Shown in pieces: positions 8,570 to 17,821 of a stretch of DNA of 48,509 bases; positions within the stretch are counted from its first letter, which is position 1; each line of letters starts with the position of its first letter. Made by a program: the position numbers and the translations under genes. Where the stretch lies: the NCBI GenBank assembly GCA_022571215.1, contig JACZYG010000017.1:1-48509 (forward strand), written 5' to 3'. This DNA is from Fidelibacterota bacterium (GTDB lineage: Bacteria > Fidelibacterota > SORT01). The notes under the pieces are model-generated. The model saw nothing but the letters and a program-made list of their open reading frames with translations, was not told the DNA's origin and searched no databases.

Positions 8570-10966
8570 TCAGACCTTTTCCATTTTCACTGCGCATTTC
8601 TTGAAGTCTGTCTGTTTAGAGATTGGACAATATGCGTCCAGAGTTACGTTATTTATCATCACATCCTCGTCAAACCAGGGGACGTAGATCATTCCTTCCT
8701 GAGGTGTCACTCTGCCCCCGACTTCCACGTGAAGAACGACTTCACCTCTTCTCGATGAAATTCTGATTTTATCACCGCTCTTGAATCCCGCCTTCTCCGC
8801 ATCGCTCGGGTGCAGATTGGCTGTTGCATGCGGATACGCTTTGTACAGAGTTTCAACTCTCCGCGTCATAGTCCCGGAGTGCCAATGCTCCAATACCCTG
8901 CCTGTGCTTAACCAAAAGGGATACTCCTTGTCCGGCAGCTCCGGAGGAGGCTCATACGGTCTGAACCAGATAGTAGCTTTGTTATCTTGCTTTTTATTTC
9001 CGTAAAACTGAACATCCGTTCCTTCTTCGACGTATGGATCATAACCTTCTCTATAACGAATTACAGTTTCTTTTCCATCAACCACTGGCCATCTCATACC
9101 GCGCGAATTATGATAATCGTCAAATGGCGCGAGATCGTGTCCATGTCCGAGTCCGAATTGTCTGTATTCCTCCCAGATAGCTTTCTCCATGTAAAATCCT
9201 GCGCTCTCGGTGGCATCCGAAACTTTCTGACCCGTAGGCAAAGGGTAGTCTGTAGATGAGTATTCGAACAATTTGCCATGTCCTAACCTCTTTGCGATCT
9301 CTATCAGCTGCCATAGGTCAGATTTTGACTCACCCGGGGCATCCACCATCTTTTTCCAGAAATGCGTTCGCCGCTCGGCGTTCCCGAACGATCCCTCTTT
9401 CTCGACCCACATAGCGCTCGGCAGCACAACATCTGCAACCTCGGTCGAGCGGGTCGGATACACGTCTGAGACTATTATGAAGCGACCTTTCTTCAGTGCG
9501 CCTTTTTTATACCTGTTAAGGTTCGGATAAGCCTGAAACGGATTAGCGGTCATACTCCAGAAAATATCCACGTCTCCCCTGTCAAGAGCTTTCATCATCT
9601 CCACCGCGTGGTATGAAGGTTTTTCCGGAATCGTACCCGGCTCAAGATTCCATATTTTTTCTGTTCTGATTCGATGCTCAGGATTTGTGACAACCATATC
9701 CGCAGGCAGGCGATGAGTGAAAGTACCGACCTCTCTGCACGTTCCGCATGCGCTTGGCTGACCTGTCAGAGAATACGGCTGGTTTCCCGGTTCGCTGATC
9801 TTACCTGTCAGCAGATGCAAATTATAGATCAAATTGTTCATCCATGTGCCACGGGTATGCTGATTTACTCCCATCGTCCAGAAGGACATAACTTTTGTAT
9901 CAGGATTTCCATAGATCTCCGCTAACAGCTCCAGATCGGATTTCGATATCCCGCTTATCTTTTCCACATATTCAGGAGTATATTTCGCGACAGATTCCGC
10001 GTAATCCGCCATAGTTATAAGTTCTGCCTCTTCCTTAAATTCGAAATTGTCCTCAAGACCGTAACCGATATTCTCTTTTCCCTTTTTCAACAGGACATGT
10101 TTTTCTAAGAACTCTTTATCGATCTTATCTTCTTCTATAAGAATTTTTGCGATACCGTTGGCTATTGCCAGATCGGATTGAGGTTTGAAAATTATCTCTT
10201 TATCGGCGAATTCCGAACTGGGATTCGAGATAGTTGTAAGATTGATCAACTTCGCGTTTTTGCTGTTTAAAAGCCTGTCTGTCATCTTCGAGTGGAGTAT
10301 CGGATGCATCTCCGCAACGTTCGCTCCCCATAAGATGAACGCGTCCGCATGATTGAAATCATCATAACTTCCCATCGGCTCATCCATTCCGAATGTAGTC
10401 ATAAATCCCGCGACGGCGCTCGCCATGCAGTGCCGGGCATTCACTTCCAACGAATTTGACCGAAGTCCGCCTTTCCAGAGTTTAGCTGCGGCATATCCTT
10501 CCCATATCGTCCACTGTCCGGAACCGAACATCGCCACCGCTTGAGGCCCTTTTGTGTCAATTGTTTTCTTGATTTTCTCCGCTATCAAGTCTAAAGCCTC
10601 ATCCCACGTAGCTTCCATGAGCTCGCCACTTTTATCAAACTTGCCGTTCTTCATCCTTATCAGAGGTTTCATTAGACGGTCTTCGCCGTATTGTATAAAC
10701 GGCAGCGCATACCCTTTAGCGCACAAAGTTCCCTGATTTACTGAAGACTCCGGATCGCCTTTAACAGCCATTATCTTTCCGTTTTCTACTCCTACGAGAA
10801 CGGAACAGCCGGTTCCGCAAAACCTGCAAGGCGCTTTATCCCACTTAAGATCAGCTTCCGGATCACCCTTAAAAACTTCAAATGGATTCAGATATATGGC
10901 GCTCCCCACCGCAACGATAACGCCCGAACTTTGCCCCAAAAATTCTCTCCTCGACACTCTCTTCAA
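8570..10966 (-). CDS. napA: Periplasmic nitrate reductase catalytic subunit, copy 2
   Basis: 798 aa. The start is placed at the TTG ending at 10966: it has GGGGAGGAG six bases upstream, lines up residue for residue with copy 1, and puts the twin-arginine motif (SRREFL) at position 5. The longer frame to 11035 adds 23 residues with no counterpart. Iron-sulfur ligands Cys47/50/54/82 and the molybdenum Cys180 are conserved. The protein is collinear with copy 1 without visible gaps, differing at scattered surface-type positions, so it is a duplication under selection and not a decaying copy. Downstream comes napB copy 2. The regulatory region is unlike that of copy 1 apart from a short CATGAATTAG, which leaves room for different expression. 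Confidence 0.88.
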   Translation of the reverse strand: MKRVSRREFLGQSSGVIVAVGSAIYLNPFEVFKGDPEADLKWDKAPCRFCGTGCSVLVGVENGKIMAVKGDPESSVNQGTLCAKGYALPFIQYGEDRLMKPLIRMKNGKFDKSGELMEATWDEALDLIAEKIKKTIDTKGPQAVAMFGSGQWTIWEGYAAAKLWKGGLRSNSLEVNARHCMASAVAGFMTTFGMDEPMGSYDDFNHADAFILWGANVAEMHPILHSKMTDRLLNSKNAKLINLTTISNPSSEFADKEIIFKPQSDLAIANGIAKILIEEDKIDKEFLEKHVLLKKGKENIGYGLEDNFEFKEEAELITMADYAESVAKYTPEYVEKISGISKSDLELLAEIYGNPDTKVMSFWTMGVNQHTRGTWMNNLIYNLHLLTGKISEPGNQPYSLTGQPSACGTCREVGTFTHRLPADMVVTNPEHRIRTEKIWNLEPGTIPEKPSYHAVEMMKALDRGDVDIFWSMTANPFQAYPNLNRYKKGALKKGRFIIVSDVYPTRSTEVADVVLPSAMWVEKEGSFGNAERRTHFWKKMVDAPGESKSDLWQLIEIAKRLGHGKLFEYSSTDYPLPTGQKVSDATESAGFYMEKAIWEEYRQFGLGHGHDLAPFDDYHNSRGMRWPVVDGKETVIRYREGYDPYVEEGTDVQFYGNKKQDNKATIWFRPYEPPPELPDKEYPFWLSTGRVLEHWHSGTMTRRVETLYKAYPHATANLHPSDAEKAGFKSGDKIRISSRRGEVVLHVEVGGRVTPQEGMIYVPWFDEDVMINNVTLDAYCPISKQTDFKKCAVKMEKV

Positions 10967-11136
10967 TTTTTTCTCCTCCCCATTCTTTGAAACATGAATT
11001 AGAAGAAATATAACATCAGTGGCTGTTAAAAGCATATATCAATACAGCTAGCTGTTAGTCGGTGGAGGAAATATTAAGAGCTACGAGAAACACGTAGATT
11101 TAAATAGATGAAAAGTATTAAAAAGGGTTTTGTGAA

Positions 11137-11174
11137 TTAATAAAGCCTCCACAGTGAATCGGAGGCTTTATTAA
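11137..11174. terminator. Strong hairpin ending the TonB-receptor operon
   Basis: Perfect 14-base arms (TTAATAAAGCCTCC / GGAGGCTTTATTAA) around a 10-base loop. It begins 21 bases after the TonB-receptor stop and lies upstream of napA copy 2. The A/T-rich stem ends supply U-runs in both directions. It fits an intrinsic terminator insulating the two minus-strand operons. Confidence 0.75.
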
Positions 11175-11194
11175 TATAGTTCAGCTTTTCCGAA

Positions 11195-13609
11195 CTAAAA
11201 CGAATACTTAACCTCAAGAATCGCCAGTCTGCTTGTTGACGGCGAACCTACCATCTGAAACGCCTCCGTGTCAAAAAGGTTATCAATGTTAAGAACCAAA
11301 GATACCGTCTCGCTAACAGTGTAAGCCGCGTTAAGGTCTACGAGAGTAAAACCTCCGAGGGGACCGTTGTCGGCATAATAGGGATTCCCTGATGCAAACG
11401 ACGGAATAGTACCTTCCCCTGCTTTTGTAGCAGACCATTTCCCCGAGACGAAGTCATATTCATCAACATGGCGCGCTTTAACTGACACTGCGAGTCCGTT
11501 TGTGAGAATGTCTCTGCCTTCTATCCCGATATGCCACTTTCGTTCAGCGGTGTTGAAGAAGAATCCTTTGTAAAAATCTTCTTCATCCGTGCCGATAGAA
11601 TTCTCTTTTTGCTTATCAAAGTCTGACGCATCCACAAACGAAAAATTACCGAAGAGCTTAACGCTGTTATTCAGACTGTATTTCAGTTCCACATCGAACC
11701 CTTGCAGAGTTACTCCACCAAAATTCAGATAAGTCAGCAACGGAAGAGACGCGTCCAGATCGGTATCACCCATTTTAACCGCGTTTCCTACAGGAATAAA
11801 TCCGCTTATGAAATTTGTGTATTTACTGATATAGTAGCTTCCGTCCACATATAAATTAGGCGAAGGTGTGCCTTTATAACCGAACTCGAACGTCTCGTTT
11901 ATTTCAGGTTCGAGAGGGTCTATTGTTGACCCGTCAGCCAATGTAAACCCTAATCCGTTTCCCGCTTGATATCGTGAACCCGGGATGGCGATATACAGAT
12001 ATTGCTGCGCAATTGAAGGTGCCTGAAACGCGCGGTTCCATGTCGCTCTGATGTTCCCGTTTTGCAAGCCTTTCCAGACCAAACCGAAACGCGGACTCAA
12101 TTGACTTTCGTAGTTACTGTGAGTGTCGAAACGGAATGCCGTTGTGAGATGGAAATCGTTAGGAAGTTCACGCTCTACCTGTCCGTAAAAACCTACCTGA
12201 TTTACTGTTATATCCTCTCCTACTAACAATCCTGATATCGGGTCAATTCCTCTGTCTAAAAGCACCGTCCTTTCGCTTATCGGCGTTTGACGTTCCCAGC
12301 TGACACCTCCGATAAGATTTATCTTCTCGATCCGCATATTACCCTGAACTTCGCCGGCGACCGAGGTTGACTTGTCGACCAGGTTAGTCGCATTAATTGC
12401 ATCTTCATTACTGAAACCCAATGCGGTTTCGAAGAGAGCTCTGATATCTTCCTGATAATATATATCTGATTCATTTTTCATACCATAAAGACGGGCAAAA
12501 TATCGCGGATGTGTTGCGCCGATATTCCAGCGGTTCATCTTCCAATCTTTTATGATGTTATGACCGATATTCGTCATATTCCGGGATGAAAATTTATAGT
12601 AGTTGTAGCCGCCTGTTAATTCTAAATCGTTATTCAGTTCATAAAACAGATTACCGCTTCCGCGAAGATGTTTGATAGGATATTCGTTTCCTTCAATCGT
12701 GAACTCTCCAGCGTCTTCGGCTCCGTTGCCGTCATCATCAAACCAATATTTCCTGTTGTCATCCCAATCTTTGCCTGTCAGGCTCTCCGCGTTAATTTTA
12801 TATGAAAAGGGTCCGGATACTCCGGCGTAACGACCTCTTAAATTAAGAATCTCGTTCTGACCTCCACCTATTACTATCGTTCCGCCCTGTGAATCTCTCG
12901 GATGCAACGTGATGACATTCATCATCCCGTTATGAGCGTTAGGTCCGTACAACGCCGAACTCGGACCGACCACTATTTCGACCCGCTCTAAGTCTTCTTT
13001 CGATGCTAAATTCATGTGAGTTCCGGAGAATCCGTTGCCGGTGAGCATACTGTTCATGCCATCGGTCATAAGCTGGAAACGATAGTTATACGCCGTCATA
13101 AAACCTCTCGCGCTGATACCAACACCGTCAATTCCGTTACGATAAACGTTCACGCCTTTGACGTTTTGAACAGAATTTGCGAATGAAAATCCTGTTCCTC
13201 TATGAAGCTCCTCGGTATATACTACGGAAATTGTTCCCGGCGCGTCCACTAACTTTTGTGGTCTGAGAGCGGCGGATACAACTACTTCCTCGCCCGAGAT
13301 AGATCCTTTCATCATGCTGATATCGACAGCTACACTGTTTCCGCTGACTGTGACGGGCAGTTCAACAGATTGGTTTCCTATATGAGCCGCGATAAGCTCA
13401 TATGTTCCGTCAGGAACCCCGTTTATACGATAACTGCCGTCCGTCCGTGTTGACGAGCCTATAGTCGTGCCTTTCAGCCATACATTAACCCCTACAATCG
13501 GATCACCGTTTTCTCCCGTGATAACTCCGCTGATGGTGCCGGATTCAGCGTTGAGCGACCCTATCATCACTACTGCCCACACCATAATTGTGTATAGTTT
13601 ACTTCTCAT
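11195..13609 (-). CDS. TonB-dependent outer-membrane receptor with N-terminal CarboxypepD_reg-like domain
   Basis: 804 aa. A signal peptide (about 1-21) is followed by a carboxypeptidase-regulatory-like domain (GTISGVITGENGDPIVGVNV, about 24-105). Next comes a plug domain with VSAALRPQKLVDAPGTISVV and the ERVEIVVGPSSALYGPNAHNGMMNV signature, then a ~600-residue beta barrel ending ILEVKYSF with the terminal Phe expected of outer-membrane proteins. It imports a scarce ligand using TonB energy; the ligand is not evident from sequence. It is last gene of the TetR-ABC-prenyltransferase operon, 27 bases after the prenyltransferase, with AGAGGT five bases before ATG. The barrel has typical siderophore/vitamin-receptor features, but the neighbours suggest a small aromatic or vitamin-like substrate (inference). 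Confidence 0.88.
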   Translation of the reverse strand: MRSKLYTIMVWAVVMIGSLNAESGTISGVITGENGDPIVGVNVWLKGTTIGSSTRTDGSYRINGVPDGTYELIAAHIGNQSVELPVTVSGNSVAVDISMMKGSISGEEVVVSAALRPQKLVDAPGTISVVYTEELHRGTGFSFANSVQNVKGVNVYRNGIDGVGISARGFMTAYNYRFQLMTDGMNSMLTGNGFSGTHMNLASKEDLERVEIVVGPSSALYGPNAHNGMMNVITLHPRDSQGGTIVIGGGQNEILNLRGRYAGVSGPFSYKINAESLTGKDWDDNRKYWFDDDGNGAEDAGEFTIEGNEYPIKHLRGSGNLFYELNNDLELTGGYNYYKFSSRNMTNIGHNIIKDWKMNRWNIGATHPRYFARLYGMKNESDIYYQEDIRALFETALGFSNEDAINATNLVDKSTSVAGEVQGNMRIEKINLIGGVSWERQTPISERTVLLDRGIDPISGLLVGEDITVNQVGFYGQVERELPNDFHLTTAFRFDTHSNYESQLSPRFGLVWKGLQNGNIRATWNRAFQAPSIAQQYLYIAIPGSRYQAGNGLGFTLADGSTIDPLEPEINETFEFGYKGTPSPNLYVDGSYYISKYTNFISGFIPVGNAVKMGDTDLDASLPLLTYLNFGGVTLQGFDVELKYSLNNSVKLFGNFSFVDASDFDKQKENSIGTDEEDFYKGFFFNTAERKWHIGIEGRDILTNGLAVSVKARHVDEYDFVSGKWSATKAGEGTIPSFASGNPYYADNGPLGGFTLVDLNAAYTVSETVSLVLNIDNLFDTEAFQMVGSPSTSRLAILEVKYSF

Positions 13610-13636
13610 TATTACCTCTTTTATTGTTTATTTTTA

Positions 13637-14524
13637 TTATTTGCCAATTGCCAAAATCAATATTACTCCGTTTATCAGATAGAAAAGCCGGACGTAAATT
13701 CCATGTTGATCCAATTCCACCCAATCTGAAGTCCTCTTTGCTAAGCTGAGTATCTTTATGAAGAGCGGCAGGGTTATGAACGAAAGCAGAATCACCATCG
13801 AAAATCTTCCCGTGAAATATTCGGCGATTATCAGTGAATAGATAGCCACTCCGAACACTATCAAGCCGTTATAAGCTCCTCTTTTACCGAGCCGTACTGC
13901 AAGCGTTCTTTTACCGGCAGTTTCATCGGTCAACATATCCGGCAAGCTTTGATAGTAAAGGATGAAAGCGACCATCACTCCGGCAGGAATTGAGATCCAC
14001 ACGGCTTCAATGTTTGGGGTTCCTGTCATTACCCAATAGGAACCCAAAACCATGACGGGACCCATATTAAGCCCTACGAAAAGCTCTCCCAACCCCCTGT
14101 ATCCGTAACGGATTGGTGGCGCTACGTAAAACAGACTGCTCAAAAAGGCAAATGATATTATCCACCATAAGCCCCATAGATTTAACGAACTCGTCAGATA
14201 TATCGCTATTGCCGCGGCGGCAGTATACATTAAAACTATCGAGCTCAGTAGCACTTCCGGGGAGATCTTATTCTCCTGAATGACGCGTGAGCCGCCGATC
14301 GAACTTCCCGAATCACTGCCTTGCAGGTGATCGAAGTAATCGTTGCTGACATTTGTGGCAAGATGAACCAAAAAAGCGCCCAGATTAACAATCGCAAATC
14401 TGACCGGTTGCCAGATCCCTTCATTTCCTGCAAGCACAAAACCCATCGTTAGAGGGATAAGAGTCGCGATGTAAAAAGGCGGTCGACTTGCCTGAACCCA
14501 ATCATGCCAGGTACCGTATTTCAT
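13637..14524 (-). CDS. MenA-like UbiA-family prenyltransferase
   Basis: About 295 aa with 8-9 hydrophobic segments. Two Asp-rich prenyl-diphosphate/Mg sites are visible: NVSNDYFDHLQGSD (about residues 58-71) and DMLTDETAGKRTLAVRLG (about 197-214). The second, with GKRTLAVRLG, is characteristic of 1,4-dihydroxy-2-naphthoate prenyltransferases (MenA) within the UbiA family. Such enzymes attach an isoprenoid tail to an aromatic head group in the membrane. The start at 14524 makes an ATGA overlap with the permease stop and implies translational coupling; an upstream in-frame ATG at 14539 adds five residues. The unusual point is context: it is embedded between an ABC importer and a TonB receptor, with no other menaquinone gene nearby. 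Confidence 0.82.
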   Translation of the reverse strand: MKYGTWHDWVQASRPPFYIATLIPLTMGFVLAGNEGIWQPVRFAIVNLGAFLVHLATNVSNDYFDHLQGSDSGSSIGGSRVIQENKISPEVLLSSIVLMYTAAAAIAIYLTSSLNLWGLWWIISFAFLSSLFYVAPPIRYGYRGLGELFVGLNMGPVMVLGSYWVMTGTPNIEAVWISIPAGVMVAFILYYQSLPDMLTDETAGKRTLAVRLGKRGAYNGLIVFGVAIYSLIIAEYFTGRFSMVILLSFITLPLFIKILSLAKRTSDWVELDQHGIYVRLFYLINGVILILAIGK

Positions 14525-15264
14525 TGGGTGTGTTTCCATTTACACGTTTTTCTCTCTAAAATCTCAAAAAATTCGTAAAGCAATATTCCAAGGAGAGACA
14601 TGGAGACTATGCCGACATACATTGACGTATAATCAGCTCTGCCCCATGCGTCTATGATGTATAGTCCAAGCCCGTGAGTCGCGCTTATGGATTCCACAAA
14701 AAACAAGACTGCCACCGCCGTCCCTGCCGCTAAACGCATTGATGTAAAAATTCCGGGGAGACTTGCCGGCAGAACAATATGCCGGTAATATTGTAGTTTG
14801 TTTCCACCAAGCGACCTAAAAGATAGAATCATCTCCTCATTGATATTTCGCGCGGCATCCCTTGATGTTATAAAGACTTGAAAAAATATGATCAGCATGA
14901 TGAGTATGATTTTACTCAGATCACCAATTCCGAATAAAAGCAGAATTATCGGCAGAAGAACAATTTTCGGCACGGGATAACTCATGGATATAAACGGAGA
15001 AACAATTTTATTCAACTTTGGATTGCTGCCCACGACCAACCCGAACGGCACGGCAATTATAAATGCCAATCCCATTCCCGCAACAATTCGCCACGAACTC
15101 GCCCCAACATGAGCCCAATACTCGGCGCTACCCGCTTCTATCAGCAAAAGACTCAATACGGAAACCGGGTCGGGCAGCAACAACGCTCCTAATTGCGACG
15201 ATACGGCGTACCACACCGACAGAGCCACTGCTGACGTGATAATATATGAAACATACTTCGGCAT
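14521..15264 (-). CDS. ABC transporter permease, SsuC/TauC family
   Basis: 247 aa with about six transmembrane segments. The cytoplasmic coupling (EAA) loop is SFRSLGGNKLQYYRHIVLPASLPGIFTSMRLA, matching the SsuC/TauC/NrtB group of binding-protein-dependent permeases. It forms the channel for the substrate delivered by the lipoprotein at 16015-16980 and is energised by the ATPase two bases upstream. It overlaps the prenyltransferase by four bases. Substrates in this family include sulfonates, nitrate/bicarbonate, taurine and pyrimidine precursors of thiamin; the sequence does not identify which, if any, applies. Confidence 0.88.
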   Translation of the reverse strand: MPKYVSYIITSAVALSVWYAVSSQLGALLLPDPVSVLSLLLIEAGSAEYWAHVGASSWRIVAGMGLAFIIAVPFGLVVGSNPKLNKIVSPFISMSYPVPKIVLLPIILLLFGIGDLSKIILIMLIIFFQVFITSRDAARNINEEMILSFRSLGGNKLQYYRHIVLPASLPGIFTSMRLAAGTAVAVLFFVESISATHGLGLYIIDAWGRADYTSMYVGIVSMSLLGILLYEFFEILERKTCKWKHTQ

Positions 15265-15266
15265 AA

Positions 15267-16025
15267 TTAATCTGACGCTTTCAATACTTCTCTTAGTTGT
15301 TTTATCCGTTCAAAGAATTCCGGTGTATCCCGGTATCCTTCGCTCAAAAAGCCCGGATTATCAATAACCGCGCTTATGCCTCCTCCATTTGAATCCATCA
15401 CCATTATTCGTTCGCCGAGAAGGGAAGCTTCCTCGACATCATGCGTTACGATTATGAAGCTTAGACCGCGTTGACGGAAGATATTCAGCAGTAACTTTTG
15501 AAGACGTTCCCGTGTGAGCGCGTCAAGCGCGGCAAACGGTTCGTCCAATAACAATAATTTCGGTTTCAGCAGCAATATCCTCGCTATAGCTACTCTTTGA
15601 CGTTGTCCGCCGCTTAGTTGATGAGGATATAAATGATCCAATCCCTCAATTTTAAGATGAGATTTCAAGTCATTTATTTCATCATCACTTACAGGAATGT
15701 TTTGAAGGAGCGCTCCGAGTCTGATGTTATCTTCAACTGTCTTCCACGGCGGCAAACCGTAGTCCTGTAAAACTAAGGCTATGTCACTGCTTGGATTCGA
15801 GTATATCTTTCCGTTCAAAGAGAGAGTGCCGCCGGTAGGAGCTGTCAAGCCTGCCATAATGAGCAGAAGTGTGGTCTTTCCACATCCCGATTGACCTGCA
15901 ATGGATATGGATTCGCCCTCAGCCAGGTCAATGTTAATTCCGGAGAACACAACCTTTTCTCTGTCACCATTAGGAAAGACCTTACTGAGGTTTTCAACTT
16001 TAAGAAGATTTTTACTACTGTTCAC
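15267..16025 (-). CDS. ABC transporter ATP-binding protein, SsuB/TauB family
   Basis: 252 aa. Walker A GQSGCGKTT, Q-loop LQDYGLPPW, signature LSGGQRQRVAIARI, Walker B LLLLDEPFAALD and switch histidine THD are all intact. The PW after the Q-loop and the overall length match the nitrate/sulfonate/taurine importer ATPases. It starts at GTG overlapping the end of the binding-protein gene by 11 bases and ends two bases before the permease. The last ~40 residues (NPGFLSEGYRDTPEFFERIKQLREVL) form a short C-terminal extension of the usual type. Confidence 0.92.
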   Translation of the reverse strand: MNSSKNLLKVENLSKVFPNGDREKVVFSGINIDLAEGESISIAGQSGCGKTTLLLIMAGLTAPTGGTLSLNGKIYSNPSSDIALVLQDYGLPPWKTVEDNIRLGALLQNIPVSDDEINDLKSHLKIEGLDHLYPHQLSGGQRQRVAIARILLLKPKLLLLDEPFAALDALTRERLQKLLLNIFRQRGLSFIIVTHDVEEASLLGERIMVMDSNGGGISAVIDNPGFLSEGYRDTPEFFERIKQLREVLKASD

Positions 16026-16980
16026 GAGCCACTAAATCCTCATATCGGATATCAGTTTTGATTACCTTTTTCAATTTCAGCCAATTGATCACATTGTTAA
16101 ACTGCTCCCTGTCCGGAAGCTGTGGAAAGGGGAATTTTGGAACTTCCATGCTATCCTGAAGTTCCTTCGGGACGTTCACATAGCTGTTCATTATTTGACG
16201 AACCGAATCAGGATTAGTATTAATATATTCAATAGATTCCTTTACCGCTTTCAGGAAATTTTTCGCGGATTCGGGCGATTCATTCAGAAATTTCTCTGTA
16301 AAAGAAAATGTTGTAATTGAAAACGGCATGCCTCTGTCATCCGCAATCACTTTTGCCCCCTTCATCTCCGCGAACGTTACCAAAGGCTCTGACAGCACCG
16401 CCGCGGCAAACTGACCGCTTAGCAGCAATTGCAACCGGATAGGAATATTTTTCGTCTCTACAATATTATATTTAGCGCCAGCAGACGGGTCTTTATCAGT
16501 TAAAAGCAGATAAATGAAATAGTCCACAACCGTGTTCGAGCTGGTGGCAATTCCCAATTTCGCCGCCTCCGATATGGTCAACTTTTCGCTGCCCGGTGGT
16601 TGCAAAACAGCGAACATCCTTTGATTGTGAACACTGTTATTGAATGAAGCGGCTATACGAATAGGCGTATCATTTGATTTTAAAATGACGGGGGTGACCA
16701 TATCACCGAAGTATCCGGAAATTTGACCCGAAGTCAACGCAACGTTAATTTCCATCGCAGACCTGAAGCTCACGAGTTCTACATCTAAAGACGCTTCTGC
16801 GAAAAATCCTTTTTCAACGGCAACGAAAAGAGGTAAGGCTTGTATCACAGGCAACTTCCCGAATTTTAACGCAACCGGTTCATTTCTGTCAGAACTTTTT
16901 TCGGAATCGGCGCAGCCTGAAATCCCATAAAGAATAATTGACCCAACAAAAATGATCCTACTGAATTTAATTAGATTCAT
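16015..16980 (-). CDS. NMT1/SsuA-like ABC substrate-binding lipoprotein
   Basis: 321 aa. A lipoprotein signal (LYGISGC, Cys23) anchors it to a membrane, followed by a type II periplasmic-binding fold starting LKFGKLPVIQALPLFVAVEKGFF. The pattern VAVEKGFF..ASLDVELV followed by ..ALTSGQI is standard for the NMT1/TauA/SsuA family. It should capture the ligand for the ABC importer encoded immediately downstream. It overlaps the TetR gene by 14 bases and the ATPase by 11, so the cassette is translated as one unit. The fold is also shared with the menaquinone enzymes MqnA/MqnD, but the lipobox and ABC partners argue for a transport role. Confidence 0.85.
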   Translation of the reverse strand: MNLIKFSRIIFVGSIILYGISGCADSEKSSDRNEPVALKFGKLPVIQALPLFVAVEKGFFAEASLDVELVSFRSAMEINVALTSGQISGYFGDMVTPVILKSNDTPIRIAASFNNSVHNQRMFAVLQPPGSEKLTISEAAKLGIATSSNTVVDYFIYLLLTDKDPSAGAKYNIVETKNIPIRLQLLLSGQFAAAVLSEPLVTFAEMKGAKVIADDRGMPFSITTFSFTEKFLNESPESAKNFLKAVKESIEYINTNPDSVRQIMNSYVNVPKELQDSMEVPKFPFPQLPDREQFNNVINWLKLKKVIKTDIRYEDLVAREQ

Positions 16981-17668
16981 TTGAACTTTCTCCCATCCAG
17001 TTCCGTAATAGAGAGACCAACTCTTCTATCCATTTTTCAGATTCTTCACTGCTCGCCCCATAAAGATTTAATGATGGATCGAGGACATTCTGATGCTGAA
17101 CCTGTAGAAATCGATTTAACACGCTTTCAAGAATGAACGCGGTTTTATCTACATCGATCTCTCCCGAAAGTTCACCTCTCTCCACACCTCGCTCAACTAA
17201 AGAAGCAATAAACCTCATTGATTCCGCATGAAGTTCTTGTAAGATCGCAGCTCCTTCGGGTGAATCTCCTGTGTAAAGAATCCGGTAATAAATCCGCGCC
17301 AAGTTCGGATGCTTCTTGATAAATCGTACACCCGCCTCCATAATCTTCTGAAATCGGGTAAAAAATTCTTCGTCCTTTGTCTCTTCTCGGACTTCACGCA
17401 GATATTCTTTAACACGCTTGAATGCGACTTTATACGTATACATGAACAGCTGATTTTTTGAATTGAAATAATTGAAAAGTGAACCTTTGGATATACCGGC
17501 GCGTTCCACTATTTTGTTCATGCTCGCCGCTCTGAATCCTTTTTTGGCGAACTCGCTAATAAACGCTTCGGTAATTCGGTCTCTTTTCTCAACGGGAAGA
17601 TGATTAAATTGCTCTGTTTCTTCAGGCTTTTCAACCTTTTTGCGAACAGTAATTCTTGAAATGACCAT
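16967..17668 (-). CDS. TetR/AcrR-family regulator of the ABC-prenyltransferase-TonB operon
   Basis: 233 aa. The helix-turn-helix lies at about residues 26-70 (ITEAFISEFAKKGFRAASMNKIVERAGISKGSLFNYFNSKNQLF), typical of TetR repressors. The rest is an all-helical ligand domain. It is first in the operon, overlaps the binding-protein gene, and its start codon sits inside the palindrome TGACCATGTGGTCA, so autorepression of the whole cassette is likely (inference). The ligand may be the imported compound or its prenylated product. A charged ~20-residue leader precedes the HTH. Confidence 0.85.
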   Translation of the reverse strand: MVISRITVRKKVEKPEETEQFNHLPVEKRDRITEAFISEFAKKGFRAASMNKIVERAGISKGSLFNYFNSKNQLFMYTYKVAFKRVKEYLREVREETKDEEFFTRFQKIMEAGVRFIKKHPNLARIYYRILYTGDSPEGAAILQELHAESMRFIASLVERGVERGELSGEIDVDKTAFILESVLNRFLQVQHQNVLDPSLNLYGASSEESEKWIEELVSLLRNWMGESSNESN

Positions 17669-17675
17669 GTGGTCA
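17662..17675. promoter_or_regulatory. Candidate TetR operator over the operon start
   Basis: TGACCA-TG-TGGTCA, a perfect 6-base inverted repeat with a two-base spacer, spans the ATG (17666-17668) of the TetR gene. Its size and TGACC/GGTCA half-sites are common among TetR-family operators. Binding would block transcription elongation or translation of the cassette. This is a sequence-based prediction. Confidence 0.45.
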
Positions 17676-17821
17676 ATTTATGAACATTATCTATGAACTA
17701 CAAGAATATTTTAAAATATATAGTGTTTTTTCCCCTATACAAGTCTAAATAAACAGCTTTAACTATTGTTTTGTAATCCGATAGTTGTAAAATTTGCCGG
17801 ATAGAAGTACGTTATTTGACA

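Noticed and set aside
10967-11035. Extra N-terminal residues for napA copy 2
   Set aside because: The TTG at 10966 has a strong ribosome binding site and gives exact length and alignment with copy 1; the extension has no twin-arginine role.
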